Notes under the pieces: generated by a model | Databases searched by the model: none | What the model was told of the DNA's origin: nothing | Seen by the model: the letters and a program-made list of their open reading frames with translations, nothing else | Program-made: the position numbers and the translations under genes | Assembly (NCBI RefSeq): GCF_001542625.1 | Contig: NZ_CP016279.1 | Span: 9,424,001-9,488,000 of the forward strand | Length of the DNA stretch: 64,000 nt | Source of the DNA: Streptomyces griseochromogenes | GTDB lineage: Bacteria; Actinomycetota; Actinomycetes; Streptomycetales; Streptomycetaceae | Direction of reading: 5' to 3' | In this document: positions 35,105 through 43,998 of the stretch, one piece after another | How positions within the stretch are numbered: the first letter of the stretch is position 1 | Layout of the letters: each line of letters starts with the position of its first letter

Positions 35105-35872
35105 GGAACCCTCGGCCCTTCAATACCTGTACAGGGAAATCCGTTGTATTCAGTGCAGTCTTGCGTGCGCTCAGTCTGATATTCGTACTGCGCCCTCACA
35201 GGGGTAATCCTGGGCTGTCACGTGGACTTCACGCCGGAGCAGACAGCGAATCCCCTCGACCCCTCTCTGATCCGTGGCCGCTGCCCTCTCCCAGCCAGGA
35301 ACGACTTTTCCCCCGGCCCGGTCACGGGCTCCAAAAGCCCGTCACCCGTTTGCCATCGGCCGCAATACCGCTCCCACCCGGATGATGTGGCCCTGGTGCG
35401 CGCGGACTTGTCCCTGCGCCAAGAACAGGGATACGAACAGAACGAGATCTTGAGAGCCTTGATGGTGATCGCCGAGCGGCTTGACGAGGCCCACGAGAAC
35501 CGCCGGCGACTGTGATCGCTGGACGTTATAGCACTCCTGCCGACGAAGACGATCCGGCGGATGCAACTCCTCGGCGTGAAACAGCGATCGACGCGTTCGC
35601 CTTACACCCTCCCCGGGTCCGCCGCACCCCCTTCGCGCAAGGGTCAAGCATCACGTCCGGCGCAAATGAGCCAGTGCCGCGAGGCATTGGGGCAAATGAG
35701 TGACCAGACCCCGGTTCCCGTGTCCGGTCCCGTACTCATCTCGTTCCGCACAGGGCCAGGACGATGCTCCACCGCAGCCGTACCCAGGGCGGCAGGAACA
35801 GCAATGGCTGCACTGGCTCATCAGCATTTCCCATACGTTCCATGCACAGGTCAATGAAGGGCCGAGGGTTCC
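35105..35872. other. Divergent spacer with a possible small ORF
   Basis: 768 bp between two divergent secreted-protein genes. A plus-strand frame ending at 35515 finishes with a convincing helical segment (LSLRQEQGYEQNEILRALMV), but its N-terminal part looks random. It could be a truncated gene. Otherwise nothing is called. Confidence 0.35.
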
Positions 35873-36343
35873 ATGCGCAAACTTCAACAGGTCGCGCTCG
35901 TCTTCGCAGCGGCCGGCGGTCTGTCCGCCATCGGCACCGGCCCCAGCGTCGCCACCCCCGTCGAGTTCAACGGCGCCGTTCCGCCACCCGTTGCGCAGCC
36001 GGACACCCAGGCCGGCGCGTTGGCCTCCTCCCATGCCACCGCGCGCACTTACGGCACTCCGGCCCCGGCCCCGCAGCGGCCCACCGAGATCACCCCGCAG
36101 GTCAACCCGCAGCTGAATCCGCAGATCAACCCGCAGATCTCCCCACAGGCCACCCCGCAGGCGGCCCCGTCGGAGGGCTCCGGGCTGAGCCAGAGCAACC
36201 TCTTCCGCCCGGCCCAGGAGTGCAGCCCGCAGAACCTGCTCAACGCGAATCTCCCGGTCGGTCTGCTCGGCGCCGCCCAGACCAAGGGCGTCAGCTGCAC
36301 CCAGGCCAACAGCCAGGCGAACGCCGCCTCCAGCGCCCACTGA
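35873..36343 (+). CDS. Small secreted protein, family 2 (copy a), 156 aa
   Basis: A signal peptide (MRKLQQVALVFAAAGGLSAI) is followed by a Pro-rich region with six NPQ/SPQ/TPQ repeats (about 67-97) and a C-terminal domain: NLFRPAQECSPQNLLNANLP, VGLLG, then a second Cys (VSCTQAN). The domain is shared with the 39549 product. Two cysteines about 30 residues apart suggest a disulfide. A terminator follows. The start codon and leader match those of the divergent neighbour. Confidence 0.75.
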   Translation: MRKLQQVALVFAAAGGLSAIGTGPSVATPVEFNGAVPPPVAQPDTQAGALASSHATARTYGTPAPAPQRPTEITPQVNPQLNPQINPQISPQATPQAAPSEGSGLSQSNLFRPAQECSPQNLLNANLPVGLLGAAQTKGVSCTQANSQANAASSAH

Positions 36344-36374
36344 GGCCTGCGGAACACCCGGTCGTCGATGCCCG

Positions 36375-36411
36375 ACGGGCCCTTGGAGGATCGCCCTCGA
36401 AGGGCCCGTTC
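36375..36411 (+). terminator. Terminator after 36343 gene
   Basis: acgggccctt and aagggcccgt form a perfect 10 bp stem with a 15 base loop, followed by tcgcatgtg. Confidence 0.65.
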
Positions 36412-36515
36412 GCATGTGATGCTCCGTCAGAAACTTTTCGCAACAGATCATGAAACCGGCGCGTCGTTGTCCCTTTTAGCATAATTCCAACTAATCTCCG
36501 GTGACTGTAAGAAGT

Positions 36516-36532
36516 CGATCTGCCACAGATCG
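36516..36532. promoter_or_regulatory. Conserved leader hairpin, copy b
   Basis: cgatctgccacagatcg, a 7 bp stem with a 3 base loop, lies 27 bp before the 36560 start. Much of the preceding and following leader matches that at 37086. Confidence 0.6.
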
Positions 36533-36559
36533 CATCCACTTCACTCCACCGGAGATGAC

Positions 36560-36862
36560 ATGCACAAGCTTCGCAAGGCTGCCGTTCTGATCGCCGCCCT
36601 CGGCACCGTCGGACTCGTGGGCGCCGGTACCGCCCACGCCGGCGAGGGCGGCTGGGGCGGCAAGGAAGGCAAGGACGGCGGCAACAAGACCAGCATCCTG
36701 CAGAGCTCCAACTGCCGTTCGCACGACCTGAACCTCGACGTCCTCGGCGAGGTCGGCATCCTCAACGGCCTGCTGGGCAACGGCCTCAACGGCGAGGGCA
36801 ACCCGGGCGCGCAGGACACCCACATCGGCTCGACGATGGGCTGCAACAACTCCGCCTTCTAA
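36560..36862 (+). CDS. Small secreted protein, family 1 (copy b), 100 aa
   Basis: ATG behind GGAGATGAC. A signal peptide (MHKLRKAAVLIAALGTVGLV, ending AHA) and a Gly/Lys-rich segment (GEGGWGGKEGKDGGNK) precede the conserved domain: SSNCRSHDLNLDVLGEVGIL, NGLLGNGLNGEGNPGAQ and GSTMGCNN. The signal peptide and domain are nearly the same as in 37132, so this is a recent tandem duplication. The framing cysteines could form an intramolecular disulfide. Confidence 0.78.
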   Translation: MHKLRKAAVLIAALGTVGLVGAGTAHAGEGGWGGKEGKDGGNKTSILQSSNCRSHDLNLDVLGEVGILNGLLGNGLNGEGNPGAQDTHIGSTMGCNNSAF

Positions 36863-36900
36863 GGCGCATGAGGGTCACAAGGTGACCCAGGACGGGAAAT

Positions 36901-36941
36901 GGTCCCGGCATCGAGCTCCAGGCCCGATGCCGGGACCCCTT
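36901..36941 (+). terminator. Terminator after 36862 gene
   Basis: A perfect 13 bp stem, ggtcccggcatcg / cgatgccgggacc, is followed by CCTTTT. Confidence 0.85.
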
Positions 36942-37085
36942 TTGCGTCACGCGCCGGCATCACAATTCCACTGACCGGTCGGGGCATTCGCGAGCGTCGG
37001 TCCAAGACGGTGAGAATCCCCAGAATCCGGCGCGTCGCCGTTTGTCTTCGAATATTTCCTAATACTCTCCGTGACTGTACGAAGT

Positions 37086-37102
37086 CGATCTGCCACAGAT
37101 CG
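37086..37102. promoter_or_regulatory. Conserved leader hairpin, copy c
   Basis: cgatctgccacagatcg, identical to 36516-36532, lies 29 bp before the 37132 start. Confidence 0.6.
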
Positions 37103-37131
37103 CAATCCTCTTCAACTCCACCGGAGATGAC

Positions 37132-37431
37132 ATGCACAAGCTCCGCAAGGCCGCCGTTCTCGTCGCCGCCCTCGGCACCGTCGGACTCGTGGGCGCCGGC
37201 ACCGCCCACGCCGATGGGGGCTACGGCGGCCGGGGCGGCCACAACGGCAGTCGCTTCAGCATCGCGCAGAGCACCACCTGCAGGTCGCACGACCTCAACG
37301 CGGACGTCCTCGGCGAGGTCGGCATCCTCAACGGCCTGGGCGGCAACCTGCTGAACGGCGAGGGCAACTCGGGCGCGCAGGAGAGCCAGCTGGGCTCGAC
37401 CATGGGCTGCAACAACAGCGTCGGAAAGTAA
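37132..37431 (+). CDS. Small secreted protein, family 1 (copy c), 99 aa
   Basis: ATG behind GGAGATGAC. The signal peptide is almost identical to that at 36560; a GGYGGRGGHNGS segment follows, then TTCRSHDLNADVLGEVGILN, GLGGNLLNGEGNSGAQE and GSTMGCNNS. It is a tandem paralogue of the 36560 gene with its own promoter-like region and leader hairpin. A strong terminator follows. Confidence 0.78.
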   Translation: MHKLRKAAVLVAALGTVGLVGAGTAHADGGYGGRGGHNGSRFSIAQSTTCRSHDLNADVLGEVGILNGLGGNLLNGEGNSGAQESQLGSTMGCNNSVGK

Positions 37432-37446
37432 GCAGGAACCCTTCAA

Positions 37447-37484
37447 CCGGTGCCCCGGCCTGCGGCCGGGGCACCGGTGCGTTT
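37447..37484 (+). terminator. Terminator after 37431 gene
   Basis: ccggtgccccggcc and ggccggggcaccgg form a perfect 14 bp stem, followed by tgcgttt. Confidence 0.85.
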
Positions 37485-37521
37485 ATGTCACTAAAAAGCC
37501 TCTGTCTCCACCTCGGAATGC

Positions 37522-37557
37522 AAAAATGCCGGACCGGAAACAATTCCGGTCCGGCAT
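37522..37557 (-). terminator. Terminator for the minus-strand gene at 37572
   Basis: atgccggaccgg and ccggtccggcat form a perfect 12 bp stem; on the minus strand it is followed by TTTTT. Confidence 0.85.
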
Positions 37558-37571
37558 TCTCCGATCGCATC

Positions 37572-37931
37572 TCAAAGTGTGGGGCGGGGCAGCTTCGGGT
37601 GAGGCACCTTGACGCCCTTGGGCAGCGGTGTGCGGTTGGAGCAGTCCACAACCGGCCCGACCTTCCTGGACCCGCCGCCCAGCAGGTAGTTCTCGGGAAA
37701 CACCACGCGCTGCCGGTCGGTCGTCTTGCAGTCCTGCGTCTGCTTGACGACGTACTTGCCGTCCTTGGAGGTGCGGATGCTCTCGCTCTTGCTGATGCAG
37801 GTGGTTTCGGCCAGGGAGGTCTTGCAGTCGCCCGGGAATTCATCGGCATGCGCATGTGCGACGCCGCTGCAGATCACGGCGAGACTTCCGACGAGCCCCG
37901 AGACGGTGGCAATCTTCTGCCGATTGAACAT
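37572..37931 (-). CDS. Secreted cysteine-containing protein, 119 aa
   Basis: The ATG at 37931 follows AAAGGAG. The signal peptide MFNRQKIATVSGLVGSLAVI, ending VAHA, is close to that of the 38851 gene. The mature protein has four cysteines (DCKTS, TTCIS, QDCKTT, VDCSN) and is rich in Thr, Lys and Ser, ending Pro-rich. Probably two disulfides. No family is recognised; it is distantly related to the 38851 product. Confidence 0.72.
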   Translation of the reverse strand: MFNRQKIATVSGLVGSLAVICSGVAHAHADEFPGDCKTSLAETTCISKSESIRTSKDGKYVVKQTQDCKTTDRQRVVFPENYLLGGGSRKVGPVVDCSNRTPLPKGVKVPHPKLPRPTL

Positions 37932-38053
37932 GTGCTGTGCTCCTTTGCGATCGGGGCCCGGGCGTCTGCGCCGCTGACCGGCCTGCGCCCAAGCCTTGGA
38001 GTGGTTCGGCATGGGGGACCCGACGCCCGGACGCGGTGCGGGCCGCGTCGTGC

Positions 38054-38242
38054 GACGGCATTGCTGCAGCCCGGGCGCGCACCCTGATGGGTCTTCTGCG
38101 CGTCCGGGCTGCCTTTGCCGTTATGGGTATTACTCAGCACACCGCTGAACAGTCCGAGTTGATCCACGACATGGATGTTCAGATCGTGCGATGTGCATAG
38201 GGTGTCCTGAAGGATGTCGATACGCCTGTCGTGGCGCTCCAA
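38054..38242 (-). pseudogene. Decayed copy of secreted family 1
   Basis: The minus-strand translation contains DILQDTLCTSHDLNIHVVDQ, GVLSNTHNGKGSPDAQKTH and RPGCSNA, which aligns along the whole mature domain of the 36560/37132 proteins. No signal peptide, good start or ribosome site precedes it, and many conserved glycines are lost. It is a relic of a fourth copy. Confidence 0.65.
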
Positions 38243-38413
38243 GGCCGTGTGCGTCGCGGTGGTCCGTTCGGCGGCCGACTGTCGGGCCGACCAGGATGCG
38301 GACTGCGGCGCGACCCCCTGAGCTACGGCCTACGGGCCCACGTGGCCACGGCGTTGGCCCGCAAGGAAGCCACCGCGGTGACCTGCGGACCATGGATGCC
38401 GTCGGTACGTGCC

Positions 38414-38686
38414 TTACTTCGAACCGTCGGAGTACTGGCCGTAGCCACCCTCCTCGGGCGCCTCCTTGGTGGGCTCCTCCGCGGCCTTGTCCGGACCGTA
38501 GTGCGGCATCGAGTAGTAACCGCCGCCCCACGTGGCCACGGCGTTCGCCTGCGAGTTGGCCACCGCGTTCTGCTGCGAGGGGGGAGCGTACCCTTCTTCC
38601 CCACCGGCGAAGCTGACACCGACCCCGAGAACGGACAGCCCCGCGACCGCTGCGGCTACGACGGCAGCCCGCTGAAACTTACGCAT
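38414..38686 (-). CDS. Small secreted protein, 90 aa
   Basis: The start is the ATG at 38686 behind GAAAGGG. A signal peptide (MRKFQRAAVVAAAVAGLSVL, ending SFA) resembles those of families 1 and 2. The mature part is polar: QQNAVANSQANAVATWGGGY, then a Glu/Pro-rich tail ending YGQYSDGSK, with no cysteines. Asn/Ala repeats (NAVANSQANAVA) recall amyloid-prone or rodlin-like segments, but the family is not recognised. Confidence 0.7.
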   Translation of the reverse strand: MRKFQRAAVVAAAVAGLSVLGVGVSFAGGEEGYAPPSQQNAVANSQANAVATWGGGYYSMPHYGPDKAAEEPTKEAPEEGGYGQYSDGSK

Positions 38687-38850
38687 GTTCAGACCCTTTC
38701 GGTACCTGGGCATTAAGCCCTGGTTGACTACTTAGTGTGAGCATATACACACAATTCGTAGCAATTTGGGATCTGTACATCTGCCGTCGTGTCGGCTCGT
38801 GACGAAGAGCCTTTTCGCGTCGCGGCTGCCGGAGGGTTCCGCCGCGGAGC

Positions 38851-39207
38851 TCAGCCCAGCAGGGTGGGCAATTCCATATCGCCCTTGTCGCCCCGGTCAC
38901 CCCGGTCGCCCCGGTCGACCGGCATGGACGTGGAGCACGTCACCTCGGGCCCGATGTGCATCTTGCCGCCGCCCACGGCGGCGGGCAGCGTCAGCGGCTG
39001 CGTCGGCAGGCACTGTTCCTGGCGGGGGATGAACCCGTCTTCGGACACCTCGCCTTCGATCCGCTGGACGCAGGTGACGTTGCCGTGGGTGTCGCGCGTG
39101 CAGACGCCCGGGTCTGAGGCGCCATACGCCTGGGCGACACCGGCGCAGGTCACGGCGAGGCCGCCGAGGAGCCCCGAGACGGCCGCGATCTTCTTCCTGC
39201 TGAGCAT
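38851..39207 (-). CDS. Secreted cysteine-containing protein with short RGD-like repeat, 118 aa
   Basis: The start is the ATG at 39207 behind AAAGGAAA. The signal peptide MLSRKKIAAVSGLLGGLAVT is nearly the same as in 37572. Cysteines occur at GVCTR, VTCVQ, EQCLP and VTCST, spaced much as in 37572, so the two are paralogues. Near the C terminus a DRGDRGDRGDKGD run is encoded by a 9 bp direct repeat (cggtcaccc-like units at about 38890-38925). Exported role unknown. Confidence 0.72.
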   Translation of the reverse strand: MLSRKKIAAVSGLLGGLAVTCAGVAQAYGASDPGVCTRDTHGNVTCVQRIEGEVSEDGFIPRQEQCLPTQPLTLPAAVGGGKMHIGPEVTCSTSMPVDRGDRGDRGDKGDMELPTLLG

Positions 39208-39548
39208 GTGATGCGTTTCCTTTGTGAGAGGCACCCGGGCGTCGGGCGCCGAGTTGACCTGCCAAGGGCGACTGCCGCGACGTTCACCGCGCGAAGAATG
39301 CGCCCATCGTCTTGGGCGGTTGGAACGAACGAATGCGATCTGCGATCGGCCGGTCCTCACGACTGCCGCGGGCCAATCCGGAAAAGGCGGCAACCGCTCA
39401 TCGGCGCACCGGACTTCGGATCCGTCACGACGACGCGCGGGCCACAGGAGCGGTCTCGCGCTCCGGGCCACCGTGCGTGAACGGGCACCTTCGGGGGATG
39501 CCCCCGAAGGGCTCGCGGAAAGCGTCGCGCACGGTTACTCCGCCGACC

Positions 39549-39791
39549 TCAGCCAGTGAAGGCGTTGTTGAACTGGCCGCAGGTGGTGTCCATGTTCTCG
39601 CCGAGACCGAGCACCCCGATCGGGAGGTTGTTCTCGGCCACCGTCTGCGGACTGCACTCCTGGAAGGGGCGGTAGAGGTCGGTCACCCTGAGCCCGCCGT
39701 CGTGGGCGTAGGCGGTACCGGCACCGACACCGACGGCGGACAGGCCGCCGGCCGCCACTGCTGCGATCACGACTTGCTGAAGCTTACGCAT
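39549..39791 (-). CDS. Small secreted protein, family 2 (copy b), 80 aa
   Basis: ATG at 39791; the leader gaagaaccgagggttcc matches those at 35104 and 35873. The signal peptide MRKLQQVVIAAVAAGGLSAV ends TAYA. The mature domain DLYRPFQECSPQTVAENNLP, IGVLG and TTCGQFNN matches the C-terminal domain of the 35873 product but lacks its NPQ repeats. Confidence 0.75.
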   Translation of the reverse strand: MRKLQQVVIAAVAAGGLSAVGVGAGTAYAHDGGLRVTDLYRPFQECSPQTVAENNLPIGVLGLGENMDTTCGQFNNAFTG

Positions 39792-40123
39792 GGAACCCTC
39801 GGTTCTTCATTGCCTGCACATCGAGGCTGATTGCCTACCGTGACTGAATGAACACTAGCAGTAGCGATAGAGGGTATTCCACACTGCCGGATATCCGTGT
39901 CCGAGAAAGAACATGAGCACATCCGCGGAATCCTGGAGATCAGCCGAACACATCGCGGCGCAGGCCCACTTGGCGAAGGCGCGAAATTCGAACCTTCGGC
40001 CAAGTGATGAGAGATCGCGTATCGCGGACGCGGACAGTACCCGCGCGAGGTACACCAACACCGTTGCAAGAAAAGGGGAGTTGTGCGAGAGGCTCGGAAC
40101 GACGATATCCGTGATCCGTAATA
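39792..40123. other. 332 bp intergenic region
   Basis: It contains the upstream region of the 39791 gene and the end of the condensation-domain gene. No additional gene or clear terminator is seen. Confidence 0.4.
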
Positions 40124-41536
40124 TTACGAGAAAGTCGGCTGCTTGGCCCGGATACGCTCACGCGCGGCCACGGACACGACCAGGTTCCGCAGACCCTCGA
40201 GATAGCGCCGCACGTTCTTGTACGCGATGTCGGTGTCCGGGTAGCGGCAGGCGAACCACAGGCCCTCGTGCAGCCGGTTGACCCATGCGCACACCTGGTC
40301 GCCGTACGACACCCGCATCAGCCCGTACGCCTTGCGCTCGGACCAGCGGTCCGCGCCCGGGACGACGCGGGCGTCGACGTACGAGACGATCGAGTGCAGG
40401 TCGGGCGAGGTCGGGCGGAAGTCCGCGCCGAGCAGGCGCAGGACCCGGGCCAACGGGATACGCGCCAATGACCGGTTGGCCTGCAGCTCGGCGCGTACCG
40501 CCACGAGTGCCCCGTCGAAGTCCCGCGCCGCGGACACCTCGATCGGAGCGGCGCCGACGTACCAGCCCACGGAGTCCGCCCAGGTGGACTTCAGCCGGGT
40601 GTGGAACGGCACGACCGTGCGGTAGACCGGCTGCCCGCCGATCTCGTGGACGATCAGGCTGGTCGCGGCCAGGATGCCGACCAGACTGCCGCCGTAAGGC
40701 CTGCAGTACGCCTCGAACGCGGCGGCGGCGTCCGCGTCCACGAGCGGCTCGCGGATCAGCTTCTGGGCGGGCAGGGCGTCGCCGGGGCGCAGTCCCAGGT
40801 CGACGGGGAAGTCCGGGAGCTTGCCGTCGCAGCGGCCGATGAACTCCCGCCAGCAGTCGACGATCGCGTGCGTGTCGTCGATGCCGTCCGCGTTCGCGCG
40901 CTCCTGCTCGCAGAAGTCCACATAACTGCTGACCGGCGTCTGGGCCACGGCACGGCCCGCGAGCCCTTCCGTGTACAGCTCGTGGATCTCGTCCGGGATG
41001 CGCTGGATGGAGTAGGCGTCGACGTTGGTGTGGTCGAAGGCCATGTACACGCTGGTGGAGTCGTCGCGGACGACCGCCGTGTAGATGAGGTTCGGCCAGC
41101 CGAGCGCGTCCGCGGCCACGTCGAATCGGTCCTGCAAGTACCGCACCAGCGCGCCCTCGTCGGTGAAGTCGCCGATCACCTCGCGGCGCAGCGACACATC
41201 GTCCTCGTCGAGGGTGAACCGGTGCATCTCGTCCCCGGCCCACCGGAAGCCGCTGCGCAGCGTCTCGTGCCGCAGTGTCCAGCCGCGCAGCGCCTCCTCC
41301 AGCGCGTCCAGTTCCGCGCGGCCCGGCAGATCGAACGCCGCGCCGACCCAGGTCGGCACGAACAGGCCGTCCTCGCGCACCGATCGCGCCGTTCTGATGT
41401 GCCCCTCCTGGATGTACGCCGGCGGGCGCGAGTCCGTCGGCAGCGCTGTCGCCGCCGCGACGGTCGCCGGGCTGAACGTCCACTCGACGAGCTGTCCGGG
41501 CCGGACCTCGCAGCGCTGGATGTCAGAAATTCGCAC
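40124..41536 (-). CDS. Stand-alone condensation-domain/acyltransferase protein
   Basis: 470 residues, GTG start behind GGAGACGCCC. The layout matches one NRPS condensation domain, with the catalytic motif as DHTNVDAYS (H169, D173; canonical HHxxxD with the first His replaced by Asp) and a later SYVDARVVPGADRW region. Such free-standing enzymes (PapA- or SgcC5-like) make esters or amides from carrier-bound or CoA acyl groups. No carrier protein or adenylation domain is adjacent, though an acyl ligase lies at 45208. The product is unknown. Confidence 0.8.
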   Translation of the reverse strand: MRISDIQRCEVRPGQLVEWTFSPATVAAATALPTDSRPPAYIQEGHIRTARSVREDGLFVPTWVGAAFDLPGRAELDALEEALRGWTLRHETLRSGFRWAGDEMHRFTLDEDDVSLRREVIGDFTDEGALVRYLQDRFDVAADALGWPNLIYTAVVRDDSTSVYMAFDHTNVDAYSIQRIPDEIHELYTEGLAGRAVAQTPVSSYVDFCEQERANADGIDDTHAIVDCWREFIGRCDGKLPDFPVDLGLRPGDALPAQKLIREPLVDADAAAAFEAYCRPYGGSLVGILAATSLIVHEIGGQPVYRTVVPFHTRLKSTWADSVGWYVGAAPIEVSAARDFDGALVAVRAELQANRSLARIPLARVLRLLGADFRPTSPDLHSIVSYVDARVVPGADRWSERKAYGLMRVSYGDQVCAWVNRLHEGLWFACRYPDTDIAYKNVRRYLEGLRNLVVSVAARERIRAKQPTFS

Positions 41537-41886
41537 GGGCGTCTCCGTTCGCAGAAGGCACAGAATCGGTCAAAGGGGTGCCGTGCGAGCGCGCGGTCGC
41601 CGCCGTGTCGCCGGCTTTTCAGCGGAACGCGTGATGTCTCGAACGGCGAAGCGATCGGCCGGCGGCAACTTCCCGGTGCCTCCGCCGCCGTTGGGTCCGG
41701 GAACCGGCACTCACGTGGTCGAGCACGGCAGGGCACCGGTTCGCGCGGTGTGGCGGCGGTGGCGAAGTCGGGCGGCGTGGCCGGGAGTTCGCCGCGCGCA
41801 CCGGTGAAGCGGTCGCCGAATTCCCCGTTCAATAGGGGTGATAGGGCCACCATCGCCGTGACCGGCCGGAGCTCCTCGCCCCGGCC
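41537..41886. other. 350 bp between condensation gene and melC2
   Basis: I see no gene or clear terminator here. Confidence 0.4.
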
Positions 41887-42753
41887 TCACACGTACTGGT
41901 AGATCTCACTCAGGTCCTCCAGCTGGTCCGGCGTCACGTCCCACGGCGGCAGCCTCTCGTGCCGGGCCACGATCCTGTGGTGCTCGGCGTCGTGGGCTCC
42001 GGGCGGCTCGGCCGGGAGGTAGCGGTGTTCGGGGTGCCGCTGCTGCCAGCGGGTCCACTGCAGGTCGACGAAGGAGTGGTGCAGCCAGAAGACGGGGTCG
42101 TTGGCGGCGCCGCCGCCGAGCATCATGCCGCCGACCCAGCGGTGCACCCGGTTGTGGTTGTGCCAGGAGACGCTGCCCCGGCCCGCCCCCCAGCCCTCCA
42201 GCTTGTTGCGGAACCCCCGGGTGACCGTCGAGTCCCAGGGCGCCGTGTCGTAGACCGGGTCGGCCAGCGCCGACTCCACATCGCGGGCGGTCGGCAGCTC
42301 GATCGGGGCGCGGGCGCGGCCGAGGTCGCGGGTGAGGTAATGCCCGTCGGTCACACCCTCGTTGATCTTCCAGTGGCCCGCCCGGTAGGCGAACGGGCCG
42401 GTCGTCACCTGCCGGTCCGAGCGCCGTCCGTTGCCGCCGAGCAGATCGTCCAGCCACGGCACGGAGGCGGTCGTGCGATCGCGGGTCCAGTCCCAGTACG
42501 GCACCGTCACCGATGGGTCCACCCGGCGCAGCGCGCGCTCCAGTTCCAGCAGGAACTTGCGGTGCCAGGGCAGGAAGGAGGGCGTCATGTGGGCGGCGCG
42601 CAGCCCGTGTTCGCCGTCGGGGGTGTTGTACGCGATGTGCATCCGTACGAACTCGTCGTACTCACCGCGCCGTTTGATCTCCAGCAGGGCACCCACGAGC
42701 CGCCGTCGCTCGGTGCTGGTCAGGGTGCTCACGTCCTTACGCGTGTACGCCAT
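41887..42753 (-). CDS. melC2: Tyrosinase
   Basis: 288 residues from the ATG at 42753 ([12 protein letters not shown]). CuA ligands H39, H55 and H64 (RMHIAYN, AAHMTP, PWHRKF) and CuB ligands H200, H204 ([10 protein letters not shown]) and the HH pair at 225-226 (FWLHHSFVD) are all present, so it should oxidise monophenols and diphenols to quinones, giving melanin. It has no signal peptide; export relies on its partner MelC1. The sequence looks closer to the MelD2-like subgroup than to the classic MelC2. Its start lies inside the melC1 gene (17 base overlap). Confidence 0.93.
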   Translation of the reverse strand: MAYTRKDVSTLTSTERRRLVGALLEIKRRGEYDEFVRMHIAYNTPDGEHGLRAAHMTPSFLPWHRKFLLELERALRRVDPSVTVPYWDWTRDRTTASVPWLDDLLGGNGRRSDRQVTTGPFAYRAGHWKINEGVTDGHYLTRDLGRARAPIELPTARDVESALADPVYDTAPWDSTVTRGFRNKLEGWGAGRGSVSWHNHNRVHRWVGGMMLGGGAANDPVFWLHHSFVDLQWTRWQQRHPEHRYLPAEPPGAHDAEHHRIVARHERLPPWDVTPDQLEDLSEIYQYV

Positions 42754-43249
42754 GCTCGCCACCCGTCTGCATCGGCCCTCCGCCCATCGGCCCCGGTGCC
42801 AGGTCGCGCAGCTGCTCTCCGGGGCTCAGCTCGTCGACCGCCGCGCGGGCCGCTTCGAGCGGGGTCGGGTACGAGCGGTAGTGGTCGACCATGCTCAGCC
42901 AGGTGCCGTCGGCGCGGCGCATCAGGTGCAGCGGGCGGCCGTCGACCGTGACCTCCCACCGGCCGGCGGCCCTCCCCCGCTCTCGGCTTCGATCGAGCGG
43001 GGGGACCTCCGTCGCCGCGGGGACCTGGACGCCGTGGATGTGGCGGCCGCGGTAGGTCTCGTCGAAGGCGGCGGCCTGCCGGCCGTCGTCCTGGGAACGC
43101 GGGGGCCGCTGACAGGCCGCGGCCACGGGGGCGAGCGCCACGGCGACGGCCGAGAAGAGCAGCCTCCGCGTCGCGTCCCGCCGTGTTCCGCCCGCCCCCG
43201 GTGTCCCGCGCTGCCCGCTCATCGGCACTCGGCCGATGCCTTGGACCAT
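42737..43249 (-). CDS. melC1: Tyrosinase cofactor/copper chaperone MelC1
   Basis: 170 residues, ATG behind GAGGAGAAAACG. A twin-arginine-like signal ([20 protein letters not shown], then AACQ, which could also be a lipobox) is followed by the caddie domain: [12 protein letters not shown], then [20 protein letters not shown] and [20 protein letters not shown]. MelC1 binds apo-tyrosinase, delivers copper and carries it out through Tat. It is coupled to melC2 by overlap. Confidence 0.9.
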   Translation of the reverse strand: MVQGIGRVPMSGQRGTPGAGGTRRDATRRLLFSAVAVALAPVAAACQRPPRSQDDGRQAAAFDETYRGRHIHGVQVPAATEVPPLDRSRERGRAAGRWEVTVDGRPLHLMRRADGTWLSMVDHYRSYPTPLEAARAAVDELSPGEQLRDLAPGPMGGGPMQTGGEHGVHA

Positions 43250-43398
43250 CGTTTTCTCCTCGTCCGGTTCGGTTCTCCGAAGCGGTAACCACCCGACGGC
43301 CCTCCCGGTCACCGACGTGCGGCCGGACCGGTGACAGAGCCACGGCACGCGACCGCCGGGAGCACCGGAGCGACGCCTGCCGCGGGACCGCCGGGTGA

Positions 43399-43998
43399 TC
43401 ATCTGGTCCAGAAGTCCCACCAGCGGGTCAGGATCAGCATGCCGACGACTCCGGTGTGCAGCAGGGGCAACACCCAGGTGAACTCGGCGAAGAACGTCCG
43501 CAGCCCGGCCGGCGCGGGCAGGAACCGGTGCTGTACGGCGAACGACGTCACGTACCAGAACAGCACGATCGTGGCGACCCAGGCGAGGCAGCACCACAGG
43601 CACAGCGCGTTGATCCGGTACAGCGACTCGAACTGCAGCCACGACACGAACCCGATGCCGAACACACAGCCCGCGTCGAAGGTGAGCCAGTACCAGCGGG
43701 GGAACGCGGCGCCGGCCAGCAGGCTCATGCCGACGCAGATCACGACGCCGTAGGCCACCAGGCCCAGCATCGGATTGGGGAATCCGAACACCGCGGCCTG
43801 CGCGCTCTTCATGACGCTGCCGCAGGACACCACCGGGTTCAGGCTGCATCCGGGCGTGAAGTGCGGGTTCTCCAGCAGCTTGAACTTGTCGAGAGTGATG
43901 ACCCAGGAGGCCAGCAGCCCGGCCGCGCCGGTGAGGACCAGGAGCAGTGCGAGGCCGCCGCCGCCCGCGGTCCGGTGCGCCGGCTCCGCCGACGTCAC
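43399..43998 (-). CDS. VKOR-family disulfide-forming membrane protein
   Basis: 199 residues from the GTG at 43998; longer in-frame starts exist and no ribosome site is clear. There are about five membrane helices. The loop cysteines C51 and C59 and the active-site CLWC (C133-C136) match the four-cysteine pattern of bacterial vitamin K epoxide reductase homologues, which reoxidise periplasmic or extracellular thiol oxidoreductases. It lies upstream of melC1 in the same direction and may support folding of the many secreted disulfide proteins nearby. Confidence 0.88.
   Translation of the reverse strand: MTSAEPAHRTAGGGGLALLLVLTGAAGLLASWVITLDKFKLLENPHFTPGCSLNPVVSCGSVMKSAQAAVFGFPNPMLGLVAYGVVICVGMSLLAGAAFPRWYWLTFDAGCVFGIGFVSWLQFESLYRINALCLWCCLAWVATIVLFWYVTSFAVQHRFLPAPAGLRTFFAEFTWVLPLLHTGVVGMLILTRWWDFWTR

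Noticed and set aside
35222..35515. 97 aa frame with a helical C terminus
   Set aside because: Only the last 45 residues look protein-like and no ribosome site fits; kept as a note in the spacer, not as a gene.
33990..37431. Family 1 secreted proteins as chaplins
   Set aside because: They have two cysteines and a similar size, but lack the chaplin domain with its conserved Val/Asn/Gly pattern.
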